Shown here: in pieces, positions 20,111 to 34,400 of the stretch
Layout: each line of letters opens with the position of its first letter
Numbering within the stretch: position 1 is the stretch's first letter
DNA from: Bathymodiolus brooksi
Taxonomy: Eukaryota > Mollusca > Bivalvia > Mytilida > Modiolidae
Reading direction: 5' to 3'
NCBI GenBank assembly: GCA_963680875.1
Contig: OY804588.1
Span: 79,694,829 to 79,758,828, forward strand
DNA: 64,000 nucleotides
The notes under the pieces: model-generated
The model's input: the letters and a program-made list of their open reading frames with translations, nothing else
The model's database searches: none
What the model was told of the DNA's origin: nothing
Position numbers and translations under genes: made by a program

Positions 20111-23100
20111 GAGTTCGTTGTTGTTCTATCTTTGGTTTTCTATGTAGTGTTTTACTGTAATCTGTTTTAGTAGGGTTCGTTGTTGTTCTATCTTTGGTTT
20201 TCTATGTAGTGTTTTACTGTAATCTGTTTTAGTAGGGTTCGTTGTTGTTCTATGTTTGGTTTTCTATGTAGTGTTTTATCGTAATCTGTTTTAGTAGGGT
20301 TCGTTGTTGTTCTATGTTTGGTTTTCTATGTAGTGTTTTACTGTAATCTGTTTTAGTAGGGTTCGTTGTTGTTCTATGTTTGGTTTTCTATGTAGTGTTT
20401 TATTGTAATCTGTTTTAGTAGGGTTCGTTGTTGTTTTATCTTTGGTTTTCTATGTAGTGTTTTACCGTAATCTGTTTTAGTAGAGTTCGTTGTTGTTCTA
20501 TTTTTGGTTTTCTATGTAGTGTTTTACTGTAATCTGTTTTAGTAGAGTTCGTTGTTGTTCTATCTTTAGTTTTCTATGTAGTGTTTTACCGTAATCTGTT
20601 TTAGTAGGGTTCGTTGTTGTTTTATCTTTGGTTTTCTATGTAGTGTTTTACCGTAATCTGTTTTAGTAGCGTTCGTTGTTGTTCTATCTTTGGTTTTCTA
20701 TGTAGTGTTTTACCGTAATCTGTTTTAGTAGGGTTCGTTGTTGTTTTATCGTTGGTTTTCTATGTAGTGTTTTACCGTAATCTGTTTTAGTAGGGTTCGT
20801 TGTTGTTCTAACTTTGGTTTTCTATGTAGTGTTTTACTGTAATCTGTTTTAGTAGGGTTCGTTGTTGTTCTATCTCTGGTTTTCTATGTAGTGTTTTACC
20901 GTAATCTGTTTTAGTAGAGTTCGTTGTTGTTGAATCTTTGGTTTTCTATGCATTGTTTTACTGTAATCTGTTTTAGTAGGGTTCGTTGTTGTTCTATCTT
21001 TGGTTTTCTATGTAGTGTTTTACCGTAATCTGTTTTAGTAGGGTTCGTTGTTGTTCTATCTTTGGTTTTCTATGTAGTGTTTTACTGTAATCTGTTTTAG
21101 TAGGGTTCATTGTTGTTGAATCTTTGGTTTTCTATGTAGTGTTTTACCGTAATCTGTTTTAGTAGAGTTCGTTGTTGTTCTATCTTTAGTTTTCTATGTA
21201 GTGTTTTACTGTAATCTGTTTTAGTAGAGTTCGTTGTTGTTGAATCTTTGGTTTTCTATGTAGTGTTTTACTGTAATCTGTTTTAGTAGAGTTCGTTGTT
21301 GTTCTGTCTTTGGTTTTCTATGTAGTGTTTTACCGTAATCTGTTTTAGTAGGGTTCGTTGTTGTTCTATCTTTGGTTTTCTATGTAGTGTTTTACTGTAA
21401 TCTGTTTTAGTAGAGTTCGTTGTTGTTCTGTCTTTGGTTTTCTATGTAGTGTTTTACCGTAATCTGTTTTAGTAGGGTTCATTGTTGTTGAATCTTTGGT
21501 TTTCTATGTAGTGTTTTACCGTAATCTGTTTTAGTAGAGTTCGTTGTTGTTCTATCTTTTGTTTTCTATATAGTGTTTTATCGTGATCTGTTTTAGTAGG
21601 GTTCGTTGTTGTTCTATCTTTGGTTTTCTATGTAGTGTTTTACTGTAATCTGTTTTAGTAAAGTTCGTTGTTGTTCTCTCTTTGGTTTTCTATGTAGTGT
21701 TTTACCGTAATCTGTTTTAGTAGGGTTCGTTGTTGTTCTATCTTTGGTTTTCTATGTAGTGTTTTACTGTAATCTGTTTTAGTAGAGTTCGTTGTTGTTC
21801 TGTCTTTGGTTTTCTATGTAGTGTTTTACCGTAATCTGTTTTAGTAGGGTTCGTTGTTGTTCTATCTTTGGTTTTCTATGTAGTGTTTTACAGTAATCTG
21901 TTTTAGTAGAGTTCGTTGTTGTTCTCTCTTTGGTTTTCTATGTAGTGTTTTACCGTAATCTGTTTTAGTAGGGTTCGTTGTTGTTCTATCTTTGGTTTTC
22001 TATGTAGTGTTTTACCGTAATCTGTTTTAGTGGGGTTCGTTGTTGTTCTATCTTTGGTTTTCTATGTAGTGTTTTACTGTAATCTGTTTTAGTAGAGTTC
22101 GTTGTTGTTCTATCTTTAGTTTTCTATGTAGTGTTTTACTGTAATCTGTTTTAGTAGAGTTCGTTGTTGTTCTATCTTTTGTTTTCTATGTAGTGTTTTA
22201 CCGTAATCTGTTTTAGTAGAGTTCGTTGTTGTTTTATCTTTGGTTTTCTATGTAGTGTTTTACCGTAATCTGTTTTAGTAGAGTTCGTTGTTGTTCTATC
22301 TTTAGTTTTCTATGTAGTGTTTTACCGTAATCTGTTTTAGTAGGGTTCGTTGTTGTTTTATCTTTGGTTTTCTATGTAGTGTTTTACTGTAATCTGTTTT
22401 AGTAGAGTTCGTTGTTGTTCTATCTTTAGTTTTCTATGTAGTGTTTTACCGTAATCTGTTTTAGTAGGGTTCGTTGTTGTTTTATCTTTGGTTTTCTATG
22501 TAGTGTTTTACTGTAATCTGTTTTAGTAGGGTTCGTTGTTGTTCTATCTTTGGTTTTCTATGTAGTGTTTTACTGTAATCTGTTTTAGTAGGGTTCGTTG
22601 TTGTTCTATCTTTGGTTTTCTATGTAGTGTTTTACCGTAATCTGTTTTAGTAGAGTTCGTTGTTGTTCTATCTTTAGTTTTCTATGTAGTGTTTTACCGT
22701 AATCTGTTTTAGTAGGGTTCGTTGTTGTTTTATCTTTGGTTTTCTATGTAGTGTTTTACTGTAATCTGTTTTAGTAGAGTTCGTTGTTGTTCTATCTTTA
22801 GTTTTCTATGTAGTGTTTTACCGTAATCTGTTTTAGTAGGGTTCGTTGTTGTTTTATCTTTGGTTTTCTATGTAGTGTTTTACTGTAATCTGTTTTAGTA
22901 GGGTTCGTTGTTGTTCTATCTTTGGTTTTCTATGTAGTGTTTTACTGTAATCTGTTTTAGTAGGGTTCGTTGTTGTTCTATCTTTGGTTTTCTATGTAGT
23001 GTTTTACCGTAATCTGTTTTAGTAGAGTTCGTTGTTGTTTTATCTTTGGTTTTCTATGTAGTGTTTTGCCGTAATCTGTTTTAGTAGGGTTCGTTGTTGT

Positions 23101-25200
23101 TCTATCTTTGGTTTTCTATGTAGTGTTTTACTGTAATCTGTTTTAGTAGGGTTCGTTGTTGTTCTATGTTTGGTTTTCTATGTAGTGTTTTATCGTAATC
23201 TGTTTTAGTAGGGTTCGTTGTTGTTCTATGTTTGGTTTTCTATGTAGTGTTTTACTGTAATCTGTTTTAGTAGGGTTCGTTGTTGTTCTATGTTTGGTTT
23301 TCTATGTAGTGTTTTATTGTAATCTGTTTTAGTAGGGTTCGTTGTTGTTTTATCTTTGGTTTTCTATGTAGTGTTTTACCGTAATCTGTTTTAGTAGAGT
23401 TCGTTGTTGTTCTATTTTTGGTTTTCTATGTAGTGTTTTACTGTAATCTGTTTTAGTAGAGTTCGTTGTTGTTCTATCTTTAGTTTTCTATGTAGTGTTT
23501 TACCGTAATCTGTTTTAGTAGGGTTCGTTGTTGTTTTATCTTTGGTTTTCTATGTAGTGTTTTACCGTAATCTGTTTTAGTAGCGTTCGTTGTTGTTCTA
23601 TCTTTGGTTTTCTATGTAGTGTTTTACCGTAATCTGTTTTAGTAGGGTTCGTTGTTGTTTTATCGTTGGTTTTCTATGTAGTGTTTTACCGTAATCTGTT
23701 TTAGTAGGGTTCGTTGTTGTTCTAACTTTGGTTTTCTATGTAGTGTTTTACTGTAATCTGTTTTAGTAGGGTTCGTTGTTGTTCTATCTCTGGTTTTCTA
23801 TGTAGTGTTTTACCGTAATCTGTTTTAGTAGAGTTCGTTGTTGTTGAATCTTTGGTTTTCTATGTATTGTTTTACTGTAATCTGTTTTAGTAGGGTTCGT
23901 TGTTGTTCTATCTTTGGTTTTCTATGTAGTGTTTTACCGTAATCTGTTTTAGTAGGGTTCGTTGTTGTTCTATCTTTGGTTTTCTATGTAGTGTTTTACT
24001 GTAATCTGTTTTAGTAGGGTTCATTGTTGTTGAATCTTTGGTTTTCTATGTAGTGTTTTACCGTAATCTGTTTTAGTAGAGTTCGTTGTTGTTCTATCTT
24101 TAGTTTTCTATGTAGTGTTTTACTGTAATCTGTTTTAGTAGAGTTCGTTGTTGTTGAATCTTTGGTTTTCTATGTAGTGTTTTACTGTAATCTGTTTTAG
24201 TAGAGTTCGTTGTTGTTCTGTCTTTGGTTTTCTATGTAGTGTTTTACCGTAATCTGTTTTAGTAGGGTTCGTTGTTGTTCTATCTTTGGTTTTCTATGTA
24301 GTGTTTTACTGTAATCTGTTTTAGTAGAGTTCGTTGTTGTTCTGTCTTTGGTTTTCTATGTAGTGTTTTACCGTAATCTGTTTTAGTAGGGTTCGTTGTT
24401 GTTGAATCTTTGGTTTTCTATGTAGTGTTTTACCGTAATCTGTTTTAGTAGAGTTCGTTGTTGTTCTATCTTTTGTTTTCTATGTAGTGTTTTATCGTGA
24501 TCTGTTTTAGTAGGGTTCGTTGTTGTTCTATCTTTGGTTTTCTATGTAGTGTTTTACTGTAATCTGTTTTAGTAAAGTTCGTTGTTGTTCTCTCTTTGGT
24601 TTTCTATGTAGTGTTTTACCGTAATCTGTTTTAGTAGGGTTCGTTGTTGTTCTATCTTTGGTTTTCTATGTAGTGTTTTACTGTAATCTGTTTTAGTAGA
24701 GTTCGTTGTTGTTCTGTCTTTGGTTTTCTATGTAGTGTTTTACCGTAATCTGTTTTAGTAGGGTTCGTTGTTGTTCTATCTTTGGTTTTCTATGTAGTGT
24801 TTTACAGTAATCTGTTTTAGTAGAGTTCGTTGTTGTTCTCTCTTTGGTTTTCTATGTAGTGTTTTACCGTAATCTGTTTTAGTAGGGTGCGTTGTTGTTC
24901 TATCTTTGGTTTTCTATGTAGTGTTTTACCGTAATCTGTTTTAGTGGGGTTCGTTGTTGTTCTATCTTTGGTTTTCTATGTAGTGTTTTACTGTAATCTG
25001 TTTTAGTAGAGTTCGTTGTTGTTCTATCTTTAGTTTTCTATGTAGTGTTTTACCGTAATCTGTTTTAGTAGAGTTCGTTGTTGTTCTATCTTTTGTTTTC
25101 TATGTAGTGTTTTACCGTAATCTGTTTTAGTAGAGTTCGTTGTTGTTTTATCTTTGGTTTTCTATGTAGTGTTTTACCGTAATCTGTTTTAGTAGAGTTC
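20110..25200 (+). repeat. Block repeated at 2,914-bp spacing (47 units)
   Basis: Rare variants pair at exactly 2,914: TCTAACTT at 20807 and 23721, TAGCGTTCG at 20667 and 23581, TATTG at 20401 and 23315, TAAAGTTCG at 21659 and 24573. The agreeing stretch is about 2.1 kb (20.1-22.27 with 23.03-25.2), with other monomers between the copies. Confidence 0.85.
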
Positions 25201-28200
25201 GTTGTTGTTCTATCTTTTGTTTTCTATGTAGTGTTTTACTGTAATCTGTTTTAGTAGGATTCGTTGTTGTTCTGTCTTTGGTTTTCTATGTAGTGTTTTA
25301 CGGTAATCTGTTTTAGTAGGGTTCGTTGTTGTTCTATCTTTGGTTTTCTATGTAGTGTTTTACTGTAATCTGTTTTAGTAGGGTTCGTTGTTGTTCTATC
25401 TTTGGTTTTCTATGTAGTGTTTTACCGTAATCTGTTTTAGTAGGGTTCGTTGTTGTTCTATCTTTGGTTTTCTATGTAGTGTTTTACCGTAATCTGTTTT
25501 AGTAGAGTTCGTTGTTGTTTTATCTTTGGTTTTCTATGTAGTGTTTTACTGTAATCTGTTTTATTAGGGTTCGTTGTTGTTCTATCTTTGGTTTTCTATG
25601 TAGTGTTTTACTGTAATCTGTTTTAGTAGGGTTCGTTGTTGTTCTATCTTTGGTTTTCTATGTAGTGTTTTATCGTAATCTGTTTTAGTAGGGTTCGTTG
25701 TTGTTCTATCTTTGGTTTTCTATGTAGTGTTTTACTGTAATCTGTTTTAGTAGGGTTCGTTGTTGTTCTATCTTTGGTTTTCTATGTAGTGTTTTACTGT
25801 AATCTGTTTTAGTAGGGTTCGTTGTTGTTCTATCTTTGGTTTTCTATGTAGTGTTTTATCGTAATCTGTTTTAGTAGGGTTCGTTGTTGTTCTATCTTTG
25901 GTTTTCTATGTAGTGTTTTACAGTAATCTGTTTTAGTAGGGTTCGTTGTTGTTCTATCTCTGGTTTTCTATGTAGTGTTTTACCGTAATCTGTTTTAGTA
26001 GAGTTCGTTGTTGTTCTATCTTTGGTTTTCTATGTAGTGTTTTACTGTAATCTGGTTTAGTAGAGTTCGTTGTTGTTGAATCTTTGGTTTTCTATGTAGT
26101 GTTTTACCGTAATCTGTTTTAGTAGAGTTCGTTGTTGTTCTATCTCTGGTTTTCTATGTAGTGTTTTACCGTAATCTGTTTTAGTAGAGTTCGTTGTTGT
26201 TCTATCTTTTGTTTTCTATGTAGTGTTTTACTGTATTCTGTTTTAGTAGAGTTCGTTGTTGTTGAATCTTTGGTTTTCTATGTAGTGTTTTACCGTAATC
26301 TGTTTTAGTAGAGTTCGTTGTTGTTCTATCTTTTGTTTTCTATGTAATGTTTTACTGTAATCTGTTTTAGTAGAGTTCGTTGTTGTTCTGTCTTTGGTTT
26401 TCTATGTAGTGTTTTACCGTAATCTGTTTTAGTAGGGTTCGTTGTTGTTCTATCTTTGGTTTTCTATGTAGTGTTTTACCGTAATCTGTTTTAGTGGCGT
26501 TCGTTGTTGTTCTATCTTTGATTTTCTATGTAGTGTTTTACCGTAATCTGTTTTAGTAGGGTTCGTTGTTGTTCTATCTTTGGTTTTCTATGTAGTGTTT
26601 TACTGTAATCTGTTTTAGTAGAGTTCGTTGTTGTTCTCTCTTTGGTTTTCTATGTAGTGTTTTACCGTAATCTGTTTTAGTAGGGTTCGTTGTTGTTCTA
26701 TCTTTGGTTTTCTATGTAGTGTTTTACCGTAATCTGTTTTAGTGGGGTTCGTTGTTGTTCTATCTTTGGTTTTCTATGTAGTGTTTTACTGTAATCTGTT
26801 TTAGTAGGGTTCGTTGTTGTTGAATCTTTGGTTTTCTATGTAGTGTTTTACTGTAATCTGTTTTAGTAGAGTTCGTTGTTGTTCTATCTTTAGTTTTCTA
26901 TGTAGTGTTTTACCGTAATCTGTTTTAGTAGAGTTCGTTGTTGTTCTGTCTTTGGTTTTCTATGTAGTGTTTTACCGTAATCTGTTTTAGTAGAGTTCGT
27001 TGTTGTTCTATCTTTTGTTTTCTATGTAGTGTTTTACCGTAATCTGTTTTAGTAGAGTTCGTATTTGTTCTATCTTTAGTTTTCTATGTAGTGTTTTACC
27101 GTAATCTGTTTTAGTAGAGTTCGTTGTTGTTCTGTCTTTGGTTTTCTATGTAGTGTTTTACTGTAATCTGTTTTAGTAGAGTTCGTTGTTGTTCTATCTT
27201 TGGTTTTCTATGTAGTGTTTTACCGTAATCTGTTTTAGTAGAGTTCGTTGTTGTTCTATCTTTTGTTTTCTATGTAGTGTTTTACTGTAATCTGTTTTAG
27301 TAGAGTTCGTTGTTGTTCTGTCTTTGGTTTTCTATGTAGTGTTTTACCGTAATCTGTTTTAGTAGGGTTCGTTGTTGTTCTATCTTTGGTTTTCTATGTA
27401 GTGTTTTACCGTAATCTGTTTTAGTAGGGTTCGTTGTTGTTCTATCTTTGGTTTTCTATGTAGTGTTTTACCGTAATCTGTTCTAGTGGGGTTCGTTGTT
27501 GTTCTATCTTTGGTTTTCTATGTAGTGTTTTACTGTAATCTGTTTTAGTAGGGTTCGTTGTTGTTCTATCTTTGGTTTTCTATGTAGTGTTTTACCGTGA
27601 TCTGTTTTAGTAGGGTTCGTTGTTGTTCTATCTTTGGTTTTCTATGTAGTGTTTTACCGTAATCTGTTTTAGTAGAGTTCGTTGTTGTTGAATCTTTGGT
27701 TTTCTATGTAGTGTTTTACCGTAATCTGTTTTAGTAGAGTTCGTTGTTGTTCTATCTTTAGTTTTCTATGTAGTGTTTTACTGTAATCTGTTTTAGTAGA
27801 GTTCGTTGTTGTTGAATCTTTGGTTTTCTATGTAGTGTTTTACCGTAATCTGTTTTAGTAGAGATCGTTGTTGTTCTATCTCTGGTTTTCTATGTAGTGT
27901 TTTACAGTAATCTGTTTTAGTAGAGTTCGTTGTTGTTCTATCTTTTGTTTTCTATGTAGTGTTTTACTGTAATCTGTTTTAGTAGAGTTCGTTGTTGTTG
28001 AATCTTTGGTTTTCTATGTAGTGTTTTACTGTAATCTGTTTTAGTAAAGTTCGTTGTTGTTCTCTCTTTGGTTTTCTATGTAGTGTTTTACCGTAATCTG
28101 TTTTAGTAGGGTTCGTTGTTGTTCTATCTTTGGTTTTCTATGTAGTGTTTTACTGTAATCTGTTTTAGTAGAGTTCGTTGTTGTTCTGTCTTTGGTTTTC

Positions 28201-31200
28201 TATGTAGTGTTTTACCGTAATCTGTTTTAGTAGGGTTCGTTGTTGTTCTATCTTTGGTTTTCTATGTAGTGTTTTACAGTAATCTGTTTTAGTAGAGTTC
28301 GTTGTTGTTCTCTCTTTGGTTTTCTATGTAGTGTTTTACCGTAATCTGTTTTAGTAGGGTTCGTTGTTGTTCTATCTTTGGTTTTCTATGTAGTGTTTTA
28401 CCGTAATCTGTTTTAGTGGGGTTCGTTGTTGTTCTATCTTTGGTTTTCTATGTAGTGTTTTACTGTAATCTGTTTTAGTAGAGTTCGTTGTTGTTCTATC
28501 TTTAGTTTTCTATGTAGTGTTTTACTGTAATCTGTTTTAGTAGAGTTCGTTGTTGTTCTATCTTTTGTTTTCTATGTAGTGTTTTACCGTAATCTGTTTT
28601 AGTAGAGTTCGTTGTTGTTTTATCTTTGGTTTTCTATGTAGTGTTTTACCGTAATCTGTTTTAGTAGAGTTCGTTGTTGTTCTATCTTTAGTTTTCTATG
28701 TAGTGTTTTACCGTAATCTGTTTTAGTAGGGTTCGTTGTTGTTTTATCTTTGGTTTTCTATGTAGTGTTTTACTGTAATCTGTTTTAGTAGAGTTCGTTG
28801 TTGTTCTATCTTTAGTTTTCTATGTAGTGTTTTACCGTAATCTGTTTTAGTAGGGTTCGTTGTTGTTTTATCTTTGGTTTTCTATGTAGTGTTTTACTGT
28901 AATCTGTTTTAGTAGGGTTCGTTGTTGTTCTATCTTTGGTTTTCTATGTAGTGTTTTACTGTAATCTGTTTTAGTAGGGTTCGTTGTTGTTCTATCTTTG
29001 GTTTTCTATGTAGTGTTTTACCGTAATCTGTTTTAGTAGAGTTCGTTGTTGTTTTATCTTTGGTTTTCTATGTAGTGTTTTACCGTAATCTGTTTTAGTA
29101 GAGTTCGTTGTTGTTCTATCTTTAGTTTTCTATGTAGTGTTTTACCGTAATCTGTTTTAGTAGGGTTCGTTGTTGTTTTATCTTTGGTTTTCTATGTAGT
29201 GTTTTACTGTAATCTGTTTTAGTAGAGTTCGTTGTTGTTCTATCTTTAGTTTTCTATGTAGTGTTTTACCGTAATCTGTTTTAGTAGGGTTCGTTGTTGT
29301 TTTATCTTTGGTTTTCTATGTAGTGTTTTACTGTAATCTGTTTTAGTAGGGTTCGTTGTTGTTCTATCTTTGGTTTTCTATGTAGTGTTTTACTGTAATC
29401 TGTTTTAGTAGGGTTCGTTGTTGTTCTATCTTTGGTTTTCTATGTAGTGTTTTACCGTAATCTGTTTTAGTAGAGTTCGTTGTTGTTTTATCTTTGGTTT
29501 TCTATGTAGTGTTTTGCCGTAATCTGTTTTAGTAGGGTTCGTTGTTGTTCTATCTTTGGTTTTCTATGTAGTGTTTTACTGTAATCTGTTTTAGTAGGGT
29601 TCGTTGTTGCTCTATGTTTGGTTTTCTATGTAGTGTTTTATCGTAATCTGTTTTAGTAGGGTTCGTTGTTGTTCTATGTTTGGTTTTCTATGTAGTGTTT
29701 TACTGTAATCTGTTTTAGTAGGGTTCGTTGTTGTTCTATGTTTGGTTTTCTATGTAGTGTTTTATTGTAATCTGTTTTAGTAGGGTTCGTTGTTGTTTTA
29801 TCTTTGGTTTTCTATGTAGTGTTTTACCGTAATCTGTTTTAGTAGAGTTCGTTGTTGTTCTATTTTTGGTTTTCTATGTAGTGTTTTACTGTAATCTGTT
29901 TTAGTAGAGTTCGTTGTTGTTCTATCTTTAGTTTTCTATGTAGTGTTTTACCGTAATCTGTTTTAGTAGGGTTCGTTGTTGTTTTATCTTTGGTTTTCTA
30001 TGTAGTGTTTTACCGTAATCTGTTTTAGTAGCGTTCGTTGTTGTTCTATCTTTGGTTTTCTATGTAGTGTTTTACCGTAATCTGTTTTAGTAGGGTTCGT
30101 TGTTGTTTTATCGTTGGTTTTCTATGTAGTGTTTTACCGTAATCTGTTTTAGTAGGGTTCGTTGTTGTTTTAACTTTGGTTTTCTATGTAGTGTTTTACT
30201 GTAATCTGTTTTAGTAGGGTTCGTTGTTGTTCTATCTCTGGTTTTCTATGTAGTGTTTTACCGTAATCTGTTTTAGTAGAGTTCGTTGTTGTTGAATCTT
30301 TGGTTTTCTATGTATTGTTTTACTGTAATCTGTTTTAGTAGGGTTCGTTGTTGTTCTATCTTTGGTTTTCTATGTAGTGTTTTACCGTAATCTGTTTTAG
30401 TAGGGTTCGTTGTTGTTCTATCTTTGGTTTTCTATGTAGTGTTTTACTGTAATCTGTTTTAGTAGGGTTCATTGTTGTTGAATCTTTGGTTTTCTATGTA
30501 GTGTTTTACCGTAATCTGTTTTAGTAGAGTTCGTTGTTGTTCTATCTTTAGTTTTCTATGTAGTGTTTTACTGTAATCTGTTTTAGTAGAGTTCGTTGTT
30601 GTTGAATCTTTGGTTTTCTATGTAGTGTTTTACTGTAATCTGTTTTAGTAGAGTTCGTTGTTGTTCTGTCTTTGGTTTTCTATGTAGTGTTTTACCGTAA
30701 TCTGTTTTAGTAGGGTTCGTTGTTGTTCTATCTTTGGTTTTCTATGTAGTGTTTTACTGTAATCTGTTTTAGTAGAGTTCGTTGTTGTTCTGTCTTTGGT
30801 TTTCTATGTAGTGTTTTACCGTAATCTGTTTTAGTAGGGTTCGTTGTTGTTGAATCTTTGGTTTTCTATGTAGTGTTTTACCGTAATCTGTTTTAGTAGA
30901 GTTCGTTGTTGTTCTATCTTTTGTTTTCTATGTAGTGTTTTATCGTGATCTGTTTTAGTAGGGTTCGTTGTTGTTCTATCTTTGGTTTTCTATGTAGTGT
31001 TTTACTGTAATCTGTTTTAGTAAAGTTCGTTGTTGTTCTCTCTTTGGTTTTCTATGTAGTGTTTTACCGTAATCTGTTTTAGTAGGGTTCGTTGTTGTTC
31101 TATCTTTGGTTTTCTATGTAGTGTTTTACTGTAATCTGTTTTAGTAGAGTTCGTTGTTGTTCTGTCTTTGGTTTTCTATGTAGTGTTTTACCGTAATCTG

Positions 31201-34200
31201 TTTTAGTAGGGTTCGTTGTTGTTCTATCTTTGGTTTTCTATGTAGTGTTTTACAGTAATCTGTTTTAGTAGAGTTCGTTGTTGTTCTCTCTTTGGTTTTC
31301 TATGTAGTGTTTTACCGTAATCTGTTTTAGTAGGGTGCGTTGTTGTTCTATCTTTGGTTTTCTATGTAGTGTTTTACCGTAATCTGTTTTAGTGGGGTTC
31401 GTTGTTGTTCTATCTTTGGTTTTCTATGTAGTGTTTTACTGTAATCTGTTTTAGTAGAGTTCGTTGTTGTTCTATCTTTAGTTTTCTATGTAGTGTTTTA
31501 CTGTAATCTGTTTTAGTAGAGTTCGTTGTTGTTCTATCTTTTGTTTTCTATGTAGTGTTTTACCGTAATCTGTTTTAGTAGAGTTCGTTGTTGTTTTATC
31601 TTTGGTTTTCTATGTAGTGTTTTACCGTAATCTGTTTTAGTAGAGTTCGTTGTTGTTCTATCTTTTGTTTTCTATGTAGTGTTTTACTGTAATCTGTTTT
31701 AGTAGGATTCGTTGTTGTTCTGTCTTTGGTTTTCTATGTAGTGTTTTACGGTAATCTGTTTTAGTAGGGTTCGTTGTTGTTCTATCTTTGGTTTTCTATG
31801 TAGTGTTTTACTGTAATCTGTTTTAGTAGGGTTCGTTGTTGTTCTATCTTTGGTTTTCTATGTAGTGTTTTACCGTAATCTGTTTTAGTAGGGTTCGTTG
31901 TTGTTCTATCTTTGGTTTTCTATGTAGTGTTTTACCGTAATCTGTTTTAGTAGAGTTCGTTGTTGTTTTATCTTTGGTTTTCTATGTAGTGTTTTACTGT
32001 AATCTGTTTTAGTAGGGTTCGTTGTTGTTCTATCTTTGGTTTTCTATGTAGTGTTTTACTGTAATCTGTTTTAGTAGGGTTCGTTGTTGTTCTATCTTTG
32101 GTTTTCTATGTAGTGTTTTACTGTAATCTGTTTTAGTAGGGTTCGTTGTTGTTCTATCTTTGGTTTTCTATGTAGTGTTTTACTGTAATCTGTTTTAGTA
32201 GGGTTCGTTGTTGTTCTATCTTTGGTTTTCTATGTAGTGTTTTATCGTAATCTGTTTTAGTAGGGTTCGTTGTTGTTCTATCTTTGGTTTTCTATGTAGT
32301 GTTTTACAGTAATCTGTTTTAGTAGGGTTCGTTGTTGTTCTATCTCTGGTTTTCTATGTAGTGTTTTACCGTAATCTGTTTTAGTAGAGTTCGTTGTTGT
32401 TCTATCTTTGGTTTTCTATGTAGTGTTTTACTGTAATCTGGTTTAGTAGAGTTCGTTGTTGTTGAATCTTTGGTTTTCTATGTAGTGTTTTACCGTAATC
32501 TGTTTTAGTAGAGTTCGTTGTTGTTCTATCTCTGGTTTTCTATGTAGTGTTTTACCGTAATCTGTTTTAGTAGAGTTCGTTGTTGTTCTATCTTTTGTTT
32601 TCTATGTAGTGTTTTACTGTATTCTGTTTTAGTAGAGTTCGTTGTTGTTGAATCTTTGGTTTTCTATGTAGTGTTTTACCGTAATCTGTTTTAGTAGAGT
32701 TCGTTGTTGTTCTATCTTTTGTTTTCTATGTAATGTTTTACTGTAATCTGTTTTAGTAGAGTTCGTTGTTGTTCTGTCTTTGGTTTTCTATGTAGTGTTT
32801 TACCGTAATCTGTTTTAGTAGGGTTCGTTGTTGTTCTATCTTTGGTTTTCTATGTAGTGTTTTACAGTAATCTGTTTTAGTGGCGTTCGTTGTTGTTCTA
32901 TCTTTGGTTTTCTATGTAGTGTTTTACCATAATCTGTTTTAGTAGGGTTCGTTGTTGTTCTATCTTTGGTTTTCTATGTAGTGTTTTACTGTAATCTGTT
33001 TTAGTAGAGTTCGTTGTTGTTCTCTCTTTGGTTTTCTATGTAGTGTTTTACCGTAATCTGTTTTAGTAGGGTTCGTTGTTGTTCTATCTTTGGTTTTCTA
33101 TGTAGTGTTTTACCGTAATCTGTTTTAGTGGGGTTCGTTGTTGTTCTATCTTTGGTTTTCTATGTAGTGTTTTACTGTAATCTGTTTTAGTAGGGTTCGT
33201 TGTTGTTGAATCTTTGGTTTTCTATGTAGTGTTTTACTGTAATCTGTTTTAGTAGAGTTCGTTGTTGTTCTATCTTTAGTTTTCTATGTAGTGTTTTACC
33301 GTAATCTGTTTTAGTAGAGTTCGTTGTTGTTCTGTCTTTGGTTTTCTATGTAGTGTTTTACCGTAATCTGTTTTAGTAGAGTTCGTTGTTGTTCTATCTT
33401 TTGTTTTCTATGTAGTGTTTTACCGTAATCTGTTTTAGTAGAGTTCGTATTTGTTCTATCTTTAGTTTTCTATGTAGTGTTTTACCGTAATCTGTTTTAG
33501 TAGAGTTCGTTGTTGTTCTGTCTTTGGTTTTCTATGTAGTGTTTTACTGTAATCTGTTTTAGTAGAGTTCGTTGTTGTTCTATCTTTGGTTTTCTATGTA
33601 GTGTTTTACCGTAATCTGTTTTAAAAGAGTTCGTTGTTGTTCTATCTTTTGTTTTCTATGTAGTGTTTTACTGTAATCTGTTTTAGTAGAGTTCGTTGTT
33701 GTTCTGTCTTTGGTTTTCTATGTAGTGTTTTACCGTAATCTGTTTTAGTAGGGTTCGTTGTTGTTCTATCTTTGGTTTTCTATGTAGTGTTTTACCGTAA
33801 TCTGTTTTAGTAGGGTTCGTTGTTGTTCTATCTTTGGTTTTCTATGTAGTGTTTTACCGTAATCTGTTCTAGTGGGGTTCGTTGTTGTTCTATCTTTGGT
33901 TTTCTATGTAGTGTTTTACTGTAATCTGTTTTAGTAGGGTTCGTTGTTGTTCTATCTTTGGTTTTCTATGTAGTGTTTTACCGTGATCTGTTTTAGTAGG
34001 GTTCGTTGTTGTTCTATCTTTGGTTTTCTATGTAGTGTTTTACCGTAATCTGTTTTAGTAGAGTTCGTTGTTGTTGAATCTTTGGTTTTCTATGTAGTGT
34101 TTTACCGTAATCTGTTTTAGTAGAGTTCGTTGTTGTTCTATCTTTAGTTTTCTATGTAGTGTTTTACTGTAATCTGTTTTAGTAGAGTTCGTTGTTGTTG

Positions 34201-34400
34201 AATCTTTGGTTTTCTATGTAGTGTTTTACCGTAATCTGTTTTAGTAGAGTTCGTTGTTGTTCTATCTCTGGTTTTCTATGTAGTGTTTTACAGTAATCTG
34301 TTTTAGTAGAGTTCGTTGTTGTTCTATCTTTTGTTTTCTATGTAGTGTTTTACTGTAATCTGTTTTAGTAGAGTTCGTTGTTGTTGAATCTTTGGTTTTC
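21650..34400 (+). repeat. Tandem duplication of a 103/104-unit block (about 6.4 kb)
   Basis: Paired landmarks: TAAAGTTCG at 21659 and 28045 (6,386), TAGCGTTCG at 23581 and 30029 (6,448), GGGTGCG near 24885 and 31333 (6,448), GTATTTG at 27061 and 33447 (6,386), TTCTAGTGGG at 27481 and 33867 (6,386). The change between 103 and 104 units means single monomers were gained or lost after the duplication. Left copy about 21.65-28.0 kb, right copy about 28.0-34.4 kb. Confidence 0.9.
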
